Source: Gemmobacter sp. 24YEA27
Lineage (GTDB): Bacteria > Pseudomonadota > Alphaproteobacteria > Rhodobacterales > Rhodobacteraceae
Length of the DNA: 64,000 nucleotides
Assembly (NCBI RefSeq): GCF_030052995.1
Contig: NZ_JASJPW010000001.1
Span: 678,501 to 742,500 of the forward strand
Reading direction: 5' to 3'
In this document: piece by piece, positions 51,679-60,427 of the stretch
How the letters are laid out: each line of letters opens with the position of its first letter
How positions within the stretch are numbered: the first letter of the stretch is position 1
Position numbers and translations under genes: made by a program
Notes under the pieces: generated by a model
Databases searched by the model: none
Seen by the model: only the letters and a program-made list of their open reading frames with translations
Told to the model about the DNA's origin: nothing

Positions 51679-52468
51679 CGCCATGCCCTTTCCGGCGCAT
51701 GTCATCGCCGTCGCCAACCAGAAAGGCGGCGTTGGGAAGACCACGACCGCGATAAATCTGTCGGCAGCCCTGGCCGAGAGGGGGCTGCGGATCCTGCTCG
51801 TCGATCTTGATCCCCAGGGTAACGCTTCGACGGGCCTTGGGGTTGCGACGAATGATCGTAAACTCACCACTTATGACCTGATTTTGTCGGACGGGGCACC
51901 GAACGCCATCATTCAGCGCACTTCAGTGAATAATCTGTGGATCAGCCCGGCGAATTCCGACCTGGCCTCGGCGGATATCGATCTTGTCGCCAATGAGAAG
52001 CGCAGTTTTCTGCTGCATGACGCTTTGCGCCACCCGGATATCGAGGCGATGGGCTTTGATGTCGTGCTGATTGACTGCCCGCCTTCGCTGTCTTTGCTGA
52101 CGGTTAACGCGCTTGTGGCGGCGAATTCGGTGCTTGTGCCGCTTCAGGCCGAGTTTTTCGCGCTTGAGGGGCTCTCGCAGCTTCTTTTGACGGTGCGGGA
52201 TGTGCGGCGTTCGGCGAATCCGGATCTTCGGATTGAGGGCGTTGTTCTGACGATGTATGATGGTCGCAACAATCTGGCGCAGCAGGTCGAGACTGATGCG
52301 CGCGAGAACCTTGGTGATATGGTGTTTCGCACCATCATCCCGCGCAATGTGCGGCTTTCTGAAGCGCCCTCTTTCGCCAAGCCGGTGACGGAATATGATC
52401 CGACCTCGCGCGGTGCCGAAGCCTATCGGTCTTTGGCCGGGGAAATTGCCGCTAAACTGCGGTCCTGA
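51653..52468 (+). CDS. parA: Chromosome partitioning ATPase ParA
   Basis: 271 residues. Deviant Walker A KGGVGKTTT near residue 25, DLDPQGNAS, and DCPPSLSLLTVNAL. Segregates origin regions together with ParB-parS. GTG start at 51653 has AAGGA about 9 bp upstream and overlaps the end of rsmG; an ATG at 51683 is an alternative. Confidence 0.95.
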   Translation: MPAAIPKTDAMPFPAHVIAVANQKGGVGKTTTAINLSAALAERGLRILLVDLDPQGNASTGLGVATNDRKLTTYDLILSDGAPNAIIQRTSVNNLWISPANSDLASADIDLVANEKRSFLLHDALRHPDIEAMGFDVVLIDCPPSLSLLTVNALVAANSVLVPLQAEFFALEGLSQLLLTVRDVRRSANPDLRIEGVVLTMYDGRNNLAQQVETDARENLGDMVFRTIIPRNVRLSEAPSFAKPVTEYDPTSRGAEAYRSLAGEIAAKLRS

Positions 52469-52490
52469 CAACAAGAAGAAGAGGCAGAGC

Positions 52491-53378
52491 ATGGAACGCA
52501 AAGGGCTTGGTCGTGGTCTTTCGGCATTGATGTCGGATGTGAATTTGCGCCCCGAGAGTGAGGGGCCGCGGCGGGCGGACACCAGGCTGCCGGTCGAAAA
52601 GCTGCAACCGAACCCGGAGCAGCCGCGCAAGGATTTCGACCAGGCGGCGCTGGAGGCGCTGGCAGATTCGCTGCGGCAGAAGGGGGTTATCCAGCCTCTG
52701 GTCGTGCGGGTCAAAGGCGACCATTACGAGATCGTCGCCGGCGAGCGGCGCTGGCGCGCGGCGCAGATAGCACAATTGCATGAAGTTCCGGTGGTGATCC
52801 GCGAGCTTGATGATACCGAAGTGCTGGAAATCGCGATCATCGAGAACATCCAGCGCGAAGATCTCAATGCGATTGAAGAGGCTTTGGGGCTGCGCCAGTT
52901 GATTGATCGTTTTGGTCATACCCAGGAAAAAGTGGCCGAGGCGCTGTCGAAAAGCCGCAGCCATGTGACCAATCTGCTAAGGCTGCTGAATCTGCCCGGT
53001 GACGTGCAAAAGATGGTGCGCGAGGGCGCGCTGTCGGCAGGTCATGCACGGGCTCTGATCACAGCGCCAGACCCTTTGCGGCTGGCCCAGACAGTGATCG
53101 CGCGCGGTCTTTCGGTGCGGGAGACTGAAAAGCTGGCCCGTGAGGCCCTGGAGCCGACGAAATCGACGTCGTCGGAGCAGTCTAGCGCGCGGGAAAGCAC
53201 CAAAGATGCCGATACGCGCGCGCTGGAGGGAGATTTGTCGGCGCAGCTTGGGATGACTGTACGGATCGATCACAAGGGGCAGGGCGGCAGCCTGGTTATT
53301 TCCTATCGCGATCTGGAAGAGCTGGACCTGCTGTGCCAGCTGCTGTCTTCCGGGCCCTCGGGTCTGGCCCGCGACTGA
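52491..53378 (+). CDS. parB: Chromosome partitioning protein ParB
   Basis: 295 residues. N-terminal KGLGRGLSALMSD (ParA-contact), PNPEQPRKDFD, CTPase motif region GERRWRAAQ, IENIQREDLNAIEEA, and HTH QEKVAEALSKSRSHVTNLLRLL-type segment. Binds the parS sites seen nearby. 22 bp after parA; stop abuts the convergent hemW stop. Confidence 0.96.
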   Translation: MERKGLGRGLSALMSDVNLRPESEGPRRADTRLPVEKLQPNPEQPRKDFDQAALEALADSLRQKGVIQPLVVRVKGDHYEIVAGERRWRAAQIAQLHEVPVVIRELDDTEVLEIAIIENIQREDLNAIEEALGLRQLIDRFGHTQEKVAEALSKSRSHVTNLLRLLNLPGDVQKMVREGALSAGHARALITAPDPLRLAQTVIARGLSVRETEKLAREALEPTKSTSSEQSSARESTKDADTRALEGDLSAQLGMTVRIDHKGQGGSLVISYRDLEELDLLCQLLSSGPSGLARD

Positions 53379-54560
53379 TCAGGCTTCTGACAGCTCCAGG
53401 ATCAGCCGGTTGAGCAAAAGCCGGCCGGTCGCGGTGGCTGTCAGACGATCATCCTGCAGGGTGATGAAGCCATCCTTCTGCAGGGTTTCCAGCTTTTCGC
53501 TGTTCGGCCGACGTCCAAGCATCCTGGTGTAGCGGGGCAGTGACATGCCCTCACTCAGCCGCAATGACATCATCAGATATTCCAGCGCCTGATCCTGCGG
53601 GCTGATAGTTTCACGTGGAACTTCGCCTTTACCTGTTTTTCTCAGGGCTTCCAGCCAGAGCTCAGGTGACTTATGAGCGAGTGTTGCCACGCGTTGCCCG
53701 TTCAGAGTGAGGCGGCCATGTGCGCCCGGGCCGATGCCGAGATAGTCACCCATGCGCCAATAGGTCAGATTGTGGCGCGATTCACAGCCCGGTCGGGCAT
53801 AGTTCGAGACTTCATACCCAAGCAAACCGGCTGTGCCACAGACGTCAGTGGTCAGATCATACATATCTGCTGCGAGGTCTTCATCCGGAAGACCCCGGAG
53901 CTTTCCGGCGTCATATAGCCTGGCAAAAACCGTGCCTTCCTCGACGGTCAGCTGGTAGAGCGAGATATGGTCGGGGCCTCGGGCCAGGACCTGGCGCAGT
54001 TCATCTCCCCATGAGGCGAGATCCTGATCCTGACGGGCATAGATCAGATCACAGGAGGTTCGGTCAAAAAGGTCACGGGCCAGATCCAATGCTGCCAGCC
54101 CCTCAGCGGCGCTATGCTGACGCCCGAGACGCAGCAGATCCTGATCATTCAATGCCTGAAGGCCGAGTGAGACACGATTAACGCCGGCCAGGCGATAAGA
54201 CCTGAAACGCGATGCTTCTACGGAAGTCGGATTGGCCTCGAGTGTAACCTCAAAATCGTTTGTCATGCGCCAGTGGCGGGAAATCCGATCCAGAATGGCG
54301 CCAACCGTTTCGGGGTCCATCAGCGAGGGCGTGCCACCACCGAAGAATACCGAATGGAGGATACGTCCTCCGGTTTCTGTGGCAGCGCGATCCAGCTCGC
54401 GCAGATAGGCCTCTTTCCACTCGGCCTGATCAATTCTCGCACGTACATGGCTGTTGAAATCGCAATAGGGGCATTTTGCCTTGCAGAAGGGCCAATGAAG
54501 GTAGAGGGAGAAGCCTCCCTCTTGCCAGTCTTCTGCATGTTCCTGTTTCACGTGAAACAC
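53379..54560 (-). CDS. hemW: Heme chaperone HemW (radical SAM, formerly coproporphyrinogen III oxidase-like)
   Basis: 393 residues. Radical-SAM cluster CKAKCPYC, FFGGGTPSLM, and C-terminal HemN-like domain with GIGPGAHG. The cysteine N-terminal to the cluster typical of true HemN is absent from view, consistent with HemW. GTG start at 54560, giving MFHVKQ from a perfect parS; overlaps rdgB by 13 bp. Confidence 0.9.
   Translation of the reverse strand: MFHVKQEHAEDWQEGGFSLYLHWPFCKAKCPYCDFNSHVRARIDQAEWKEAYLRELDRAATETGGRILHSVFFGGGTPSLMDPETVGAILDRISRHWRMTNDFEVTLEANPTSVEASRFRSYRLAGVNRVSLGLQALNDQDLLRLGRQHSAAEGLAALDLARDLFDRTSCDLIYARQDQDLASWGDELRQVLARGPDHISLYQLTVEEGTVFARLYDAGKLRGLPDEDLAADMYDLTTDVCGTAGLLGYEVSNYARPGCESRHNLTYWRMGDYLGIGPGAHGRLTLNGQRVATLAHKSPELWLEALRKTGKGEVPRETISPQDQALEYLMMSLRLSEGMSLPRYTRMLGRRPNSEKLETLQKDGFITLQDDRLTATATGRLLLNRLILELSEA
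53607..53622. other. Degenerate parS-like site (inside hemW)
   Basis: AGTTTCACGTGGAACT keeps the 8-bp core TTCACGTG and has three mismatches to TGTTTCACGTGAAACA. Its right half matches the TGTTCCACGTGGAACA variant. Weak candidate only. Confidence 0.35.
54544..54559. other. parS centromere site (perfect), in the rdgB/hemW overlap
   Basis: TGTTTCACGTGAAACA, exact consensus, spanning the last codons of rdgB (CFT-stop) and the first codons of hemW (MFHVK). About 1.2 kb downstream of parB. Confidence 0.93.
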
Positions 54561-55159
54561 TTTTCCATGATAGCGGCGACTGCCCGTGCCCGGTGGCTTA
54601 TCGCATTCTTTTGATCGGCTGACATCTCGGCAAAAGTCTGCGCGTAGCCGTCAGGCTGGAACATGGGATCGTAGCCATGGCCTTCAAGACCCCGGCGCGG
54701 CCAGATCAATTCTCCGGCGCAGCTGCCTTCGACGATTTCGTCATGACCATCGGGCCAGGCAAGAACCAGAGTGCACCGAAACTGGCCCAGGCGCGGGGCA
54801 GGCGCCCCGCGCTCTTCCAGCAGCGCCCAGGTTTTTTCCATCGCCATGCCGAAATCACGGCCATTCGGGGTTTCGGCCCAGTCAGCGGTATAGACACCCG
54901 GAGCCCCGTCCAGCGCATCAATCGTCAGGCCGGAATCATCAGCCAGCGCGGGAAGGCCGGTGGCCATTGCCGCATAATGTGCTTTGATCCGGCCGTTGCC
55001 GACGAATGTGTCCTCGGTCTCTTCCGGCTCATCCAGGTCAAACTCACCGGCGGAAATGCAACGGATGCCAAGCGGTGCCAGCAATGTCGCGAATTCCTCC
55101 AGCTTGCCTTTGTTGTGGCTCGCGATCACAAGCTGGTCGCCGGTGAATTTGCGGGTCAT
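54548..55159 (-). CDS. rdgB: dITP/XTP pyrophosphatase (RdgB/HAM1)
   Basis: 203 residues. Cleans the nucleotide pool of dITP and [16 protein letters not shown] near the N-terminus, [25 protein letters not shown], and HRARAVAAI near the end are family signatures. Start overlaps rph by 4 bp; 3' end overlaps hemW and contains a parS. Confidence 0.94.
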   Translation of the reverse strand: MTRKFTGDQLVIASHNKGKLEEFATLLAPLGIRCISAGEFDLDEPEETEDTFVGNGRIKAHYAAMATGLPALADDSGLTIDALDGAPGVYTADWAETPNGRDFGMAMEKTWALLEERGAPAPRLGQFRCTLVLAWPDGHDEIVEGSCAGELIWPRRGLEGHGYDPMFQPDGYAQTFAEMSADQKNAISHRARAVAAIMEKCFT

Positions 55160-55872
55160 GCGCCAATGGCCTTCTTCTGTGCTTCGACCAGCGCCGCAGT
55201 GCCCTTAAGGCCAAGCCCGAGCAGGATGGTGAGGTCTTCAACCGCGAAGGGCGCGCCTTCTGCCGAGGCCTGAACCTCAACCAGCTTGCCCTTGCCGGTG
55301 ATCACGAAATTGCCATCAGTGCCTGCTGCCGAGTCTTCGTCATAGTCAAGATCCAGCACATTCTGGCCGGCATAGATGCCGCAGGACACTGCCGCGACGT
55401 GATCGAGCAGCGGATCGCCGGTGACGAGGCCCTTTTGCATCAGCTTGTTCATTGCCAGGCGCAAAGCGACCCAGCCGCCAGTGATGGCCGCGCAGCGGGT
55501 GCCACCATCGGCCTGGATCACATCGCAATCGACGGTGATCTGACGTTCCCCAAGCGCTTGCCGGTCAACCACTGCGCGCAGGCTGCGACCTATAAGCCTT
55601 TGAATCTCTTGTGTTCTGCCGGATTGTTTGCCTGCAGCTGCCTCGCGGCGCGATCTGGTATGGGTGGATCGCGGCAACATGCCATATTCCGCCGTCACCC
55701 AGCCCATGCCGGTGTTGCGCAGGAAGGGCGGCGGCTTGTCTTCGATCGAAGCGGTGCAAAGCACATGGGTATTTCCCATCCGGATCAGGCAGGAGCCTTC
55801 GGCGTGAAGGGAAACCCCGGTTTCAATGGAAACCGTGCGAAGTTGGTCGAGCTCTCTTCCAGAGGGGCGCAT
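55156..55872 (-). CDS. rph: Ribonuclease PH
   Basis: 3'-5' phosphorolytic exoribonuclease that trims tRNA 3' ends. 238 residues, full family length. [12 protein letters not shown] at the start, [32 protein letters not shown] active-site segment, [12 protein letters not shown], and [13 protein letters not shown]. Start at 55872 lies within a much longer open frame whose upstream part is antisense to hrcA. Divergent from hrcA. Confidence 0.95.
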   Translation of the reverse strand: MRPSGRELDQLRTVSIETGVSLHAEGSCLIRMGNTHVLCTASIEDKPPPFLRNTGMGWVTAEYGMLPRSTHTRSRREAAAGKQSGRTQEIQRLIGRSLRAVVDRQALGERQITVDCDVIQADGGTRCAAITGGWVALRLAMNKLMQKGLVTGDPLLDHVAAVSCGIYAGQNVLDLDYDEDSAAGTDGNFVITGKGKLVEVQASAEGAPFAVEDLTILLGLGLKGTAALVEAQKKAIGA

Positions 55873-56016
55873 GACTGATCCTTTCAAAGATTTGCGGTCA
55901 GATATGCGCGGGCAGGCGCCGGATGCAACCCTGATCACCAGGCGTAACAGGGGGCTGGCGCATTGACGGCGGGTGCTATTGGTCCTTAAGTCAAATGAAA
56001 GGCGGGCCGGGATGTA

Positions 56017-57087
56017 ATGGCGGACAGAAAAGAGCTGCTGCAGCAAATGAGTGACAGGTCGCGCGAAGTTTTCCGGCGCGTGGTCGAGGGCTATCTTGAA
56101 ACCGGTGAGCCGGTTGGATCGCGCACGCTTACCCGTAGCCTGAGCGAACAGATCTCGGCCGCGACCATCCGCAATGTGATGCAGGATCTGGAATTCCTCG
56201 GTCTGCTGGACAGCCCGCATATTTCGGCAGGGCGGATTCCGACGCAGCAGGGGCTGCGGCTGTTTGTCGACGGCTTTCTTGAGGTCGGAACGGTTGATCA
56301 GGCCGACCGCGCGCGGATCGATGCGACGCTCAGCGGCGAGGATCACGATGTTGGCATGGCGCTCGACCATGTTTCGGCGGCGCTTTCCTTCCTGACCGGA
56401 GGCGCCAGTATCGTGATGACGCCAAAGCATGAATCGGCACCGATCCGGCATATCGAATTTGTCTCGCTTTCGGCAGATCGGGCGCTTGTGGTGCTGGTCT
56501 TTGCCGATGGCCAGGTTGAGAACCGTCTGTTCCATCCGCCGCCCGGGCAAACACCGTCCTCGATGCGCGAGGCTGCGAATTTCCTTAATGCCATGGCGGG
56601 CGGGCGGACGCTTTCTGATCTGCGCCAGCATATCCGCGCCGAAGTAGCCGCCCGTCGCCAGGAAGTTGATGTTCTGGCGCGCGAGCTGGTCGAAAGCGGG
56701 CTGGCGGTCTGGGAGAATGCGGGCCTTTCGTCCGAGCGGCTGATTGTGCGCGGCCGTGCCAATCTGCTGGAAAGCGCCGGATCCGAGGATGTCGACCGGA
56801 TCCGCAATCTTTTCGACGATCTCGAACGCAAGCGCGATATCGCGGAATTTCTGGAACTTGCGGATGAGGGTGACGGGGTGCGCATCTTCATCGGCTCGGA
56901 AAACAAACTCTTTTCACTTTCGGGTTCAAGTCTGGTCGTTTCCCCCTATATGAACGCCGAGCGAAAGATTATCGGTGCCGTCGGCGTGATCGGACCGACC
57001 CGGCTGAACTATGGGCGGGTTGTGCCGATTGTCGATTATACGGCGCAGCTCGTCGGTCGGATGGTTTCCGATCGCGGACGCGGTTGA
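56017..57087 (+). CDS. hrcA: Heat-inducible transcription repressor HrcA
   Basis: 356 residues. N-terminal HTH with [13 protein letters not shown] and [26 protein letters not shown], and the GAF-like C-terminal [21 protein letters not shown]. Represses groESL/dnaK-type genes by binding CIRCE. I see no CIRCE palindrome just upstream of hrcA here. grpE follows after 41 bp. Confidence 0.95.
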   Translation: MADRKELLQQMSDRSREVFRRVVEGYLETGEPVGSRTLTRSLSEQISAATIRNVMQDLEFLGLLDSPHISAGRIPTQQGLRLFVDGFLEVGTVDQADRARIDATLSGEDHDVGMALDHVSAALSFLTGGASIVMTPKHESAPIRHIEFVSLSADRALVVLVFADGQVENRLFHPPPGQTPSSMREAANFLNAMAGGRTLSDLRQHIRAEVAARRQEVDVLARELVESGLAVWENAGLSSERLIVRGRANLLESAGSEDVDRIRNLFDDLERKRDIAEFLELADEGDGVRIFIGSENKLFSLSGSSLVVSPYMNAERKIIGAVGVIGPTRLNYGRVVPIVDYTAQLVGRMVSDRGRG

Positions 57088-57128
57088 AGTGAAAAGGGGC
57101 TGAGGCCCGAAAGACTTGAGGAGTGGTC

Positions 57129-57668
57129 ATGGCGCAGGAAGACAACGCCGCCCAGGAAAACGGCCAGGCGGGCGATCTGCCGGAATATGAAGAGATGTCG
57201 CTTGACGAGCTGGAGACGATCCGTCTGGAACGTGACGAGTTCCGCGACAAGTTCATGCGCGCCCTGGCAGATGCCGAGAATTCGCGCAAACGGGCCGACC
57301 GGGATCGCCGCGAGGCCGAGCAATATGGCGGCACGCGGCTGGCACGGGATCTTCTGCCGGTTTATGATAACCTGAACCGCGCGCTTGCGGCCATTCCGGA
57401 AGAAAGCCGCGCCGCGTCGAGCGCGCTTATCGAAGGCGTCGAGCTGACGCTGCGGGAATTGTCCAAGGTGATGGACAAGCACGGGGTAAAGGCAGTGTCG
57501 CCGGCGGTCGGCGATCAGTTCGATCCGCAGATGCATGAGGCGATGTTTGAGGCGCCGGTGCCCGGAACCAAAGCCGGGCAGATCATCCAGGTGATGACCG
57601 AGGGCTTTATGCTCCATGACCGGCTGCTGCGTCCGGCGCAGGTGGGCGTGTCCTCGACCCCGGGCTGA
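57129..57668 (+). CDS. grpE: Co-chaperone GrpE
   Basis: Nucleotide exchange factor for DnaK, 179 residues. Acidic N-terminus, long coiled coil (about 30-85, with RDKFMRALADAENSRKRADRD), then the C-terminal beta domain with DQFDPQMHEAMFE and LRPAQVGVS. ATG at 57129 has GAGGAG upstream; a GTG six bases earlier is less likely. Its stop abuts the convergent mutS stop. Confidence 0.95.
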   Translation: MAQEDNAAQENGQAGDLPEYEEMSLDELETIRLERDEFRDKFMRALADAENSRKRADRDRREAEQYGGTRLARDLLPVYDNLNRALAAIPEESRAASSALIEGVELTLRELSKVMDKHGVKAVSPAVGDQFDPQMHEAMFEAPVPGTKAGQIIQVMTEGFMLHDRLLRPAQVGVSSTPG

Positions 57669-60299
57669 TCAGCCCAGCAGGGCCTTCAGCTCATAGATAA
57701 GATTTAGGGCCCCGATCGGCGTAAGCTGGTCGGGGCTCGTTTCTTTCAGCCGGGCTTCGATCCTGCTTTCCTGTGCGGGTTTCACGGCAGAAGGCGGAGG
57801 CGCGGCGCGGAACAGCGGCAGGTCGTCGATCAGGGCGGCTTGCTTCGTGCCCTGGCGGTCGCCCTGTTCAAGTGCTTCGAGAACCGTTTTCGCGCGTTCG
57901 ATAACCGAAGGCGGCAGGCCGGCGAGCCGGGCGACCTGGACGCCGTAGCTGCGGTCGGCGGCGCCGCGCCTGACCTCATGCAGGAAGATCACCTCGCCTT
58001 CCCATTCACGAACCGAGACGGTGGCGTTTTCGACCCCGTCAAGCTTTGCGGAAAGCTGGGTCATTTCGTGGTAATGAGTGGCGAAGAGCGCGCGGCAGCG
58101 GTTGATTTCGTGCAGATGTTCCAGCGTGGCCCAGGCGATGGAAAGGCCATCCCAGGTGGCGGTGCCACGGCCGATCTCATCCAGGATGACAAGCGCCCGG
58201 TCATCGGCCTGGTTCAGGATGGCGGCGGTTTCCACCATTTCTACCATGAAGGTCGAGCGGCCCGCGCGAGGTCGTCTGATGCTCCGACGCGGCTGAAAAG
58301 CTGGCTGACAAGGCCGATATGGGCCGAGCGGGCCGGGACGAAGCTGCCGGCCTGGGCCATCAGCGCGATCAGGGCGTTCTGGCGCAGGAAGGTTGATTTA
58401 CCCGCCATATTCGGGCCGGTCAGCAGCCAGATCGCCGGGGAATTGCCGGTGGTCAGATCGCAGTCATTGGCGACAAAGCTCTGCCCGCCCTGGCGTCTGA
58501 GGGCCCGTTCGACCACCGGATGGCGTCCGCCCCCGATCAGGAAGGCGCGGCTGTCATCGACCTTTGGCTCTGTCCAGTCGCCCTCGGCGGCGAGATCGGC
58601 AAAGCCTGCGCAGAGGTCGATTTCGGCCAGGGCGCGCGCTGTGGCGCCTATTGGGCCGGCCTGGTCGAGAATCGCGCGTTTCAGGCTTTCATAGTGACGT
58701 TTTTCCAGCTCCAGCGCCCGGTTGGACGAGTTCAGGATCCGGGTTTCCAGATCGGACAGCGCGACCGTGGTGAACCGCACCTGACCGGCGGTGGTCTGGC
58801 GGTGGATGAAGAGGTCGGGATGGGCGCGGAGTTTTTCCTCATGCGTTGTGGTGACTTCGATGAAATAGCCCAGCACGTTGTTATGTTTGATCTTCAGCGC
58901 GGGCACACCGGCATGCTCGGAATATTGCGCCTGCATTCCGGCGATCACACCCGGCCTTCGTCGCGCAGCTGGCGGTTTCATCCAGTTCATGGTCGAAACC
59001 GGTGGCGATAAAGCCACCATCGCGGGCCAGCAGCGGCGGCTCGGCCACCAGCGCCTGGTCCAGCAGGCCCACCAGGGTTTCATGGCGGTGAGCGCCTGCG
59101 AGGCTTCGCTCAGCAGATCGGGCAGGTCGTTCAGTTTGCCGGTCAGGCTCAGGGCTGGGTCAGGCCGGCGCGGATCGCGGTCAGATCCCGCGGGCCGCCC
59201 CGATCCAGCGCAAGGCGCGACAGCGCGCGGTCCATATCGGGCACGCGGCGCAGGTCGTCGCGCAGATCTTCGCGGAGCCTGCTTTTATCCAGGAGCGCAC
59301 GCAACGCGTCATGGCGGCTGCGGATCGTGGTCAGATCGCGCGCGGGGCGAGGAGAGGCGGCGCTCCAGCAGGCGCGCGCCGGGGCGGCGGTCACGGGTGC
59401 GGTCGATGGCGGCCAGCAGCGATCCCTCGCGCCCGCCGAAAGCGCCTGGGTGATTTCGAGATTGCGCCGGGTCGAGGCGTCGATCTGCATGGTGCCGCCG
59501 GGCAGTTCTTTGATCGGCGGCGCAACAGCGGCACCCGGCCGGCCGCGCTGCGTCAGGTCAAGATAGTCCGACCAGCCCGCCCATCGCCCGCGATTTCGGC
59601 GCGGGTAAATGATCCGAACCCTTCCAGAGAGCTGACCTGCCACAGCGCGCAAAGCCGCTTTTCGGCACCGGTGGAATCGAAACTCGCACGGGCCAGCGGC
59701 GTCATCGCGGCGCCGGAATCAGTCACCAGGCTTGCGATTTCGGTCGATTCTTCATCCGGAACCAGCAATTCGCGCGGCGCAAGCCGGGCCAGCTCTGGCC
59801 CGAGACGCGCCAGCGCGCAGGGCATGACCCGGAACTCGCCGGTCGAGATATCGCACCAGGCCAGCGCGCCCTCATCGCGCAAAGCGGTATAGGCGGCGAG
59901 GTAATTATGGCGCCGCGCTTCGAGCAGGGAATCCTCGGTCAGGGTGCCGGGGGTTACCAGCCGCACCACATCGCGTTTCACAACCGATTTCGAGCCGCGC
60001 TTCTTTGCTTCGGCCGGGTCTTCCAGCTGTTCGGCGATGGCGACACGGAATCCCTTGCGGATCAGTGTCAGCAGATAGCCTTCGGCGGCGTGATAGGGCA
60101 CGCCGCACATGGCAATCGGCTCGCCCTTGTGGAACCCGCGTTTGGTCAGCGCGATATCCAGCGCCTCGGACGCCGCCAGGGCGTCATCAAAGAACATCTC
60201 GTAGAAGTCGCCCATCCGGTAGAACAACAAAGCCCCAGGATTCTGCGCTTTGATGTCGAGATATTGCGCCATCATTGGCGTGACGGTTTCGTCTGACAT
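57669..60299 (-). pseudogene. mutS: DNA mismatch repair protein MutS, multiply frameshifted
   Basis: Mismatch recognition ATPase, about 877 codons if restored. Mismatch-binding [15 protein letters not shown] near residue 30, connector and lever parts, clamp region [12 protein letters not shown], Walker [15 protein letters not shown], Walker [21 protein letters not shown], and ATHYHEMT. At least seven indels, in both directions, break the frame: near 58260, twice near 58950-58970, near 59070, near 59430, and twice near 59570-59590. Start 60299 ([14 protein letters not shown]). Such a cluster in one gene is more consistent with poor consensus sequence than with decay. A true loss would make a mutator. 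Confidence 0.9.
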
Positions 60300-60427
60300 G
60301 GTTCCCCGGGCTTCGGCGCCGACCCTACAAAAACGAAGGCGTGACGAAAAGGCCGTCATCCGGGCTTTTCATTTCATGCGTGACAAGGCATGTGCAAAGT
60401 AACTTTAATTCGCACCATGGCCCGAAA

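Noticed and set aside
55873-56631. N-terminal extension of the rph frame
   Set aside because: Antisense to hrcA; RNase PH proteins begin at [12 protein letters not shown], and the length from that start is normal.
57669-60299. mutS as a genuinely decayed pseudogene
   Set aside because: The motifs are fully conserved across all frames and the indels are both insertions and deletions in G/C runs, matching the error pattern elsewhere in the window; kept only as an alternative.
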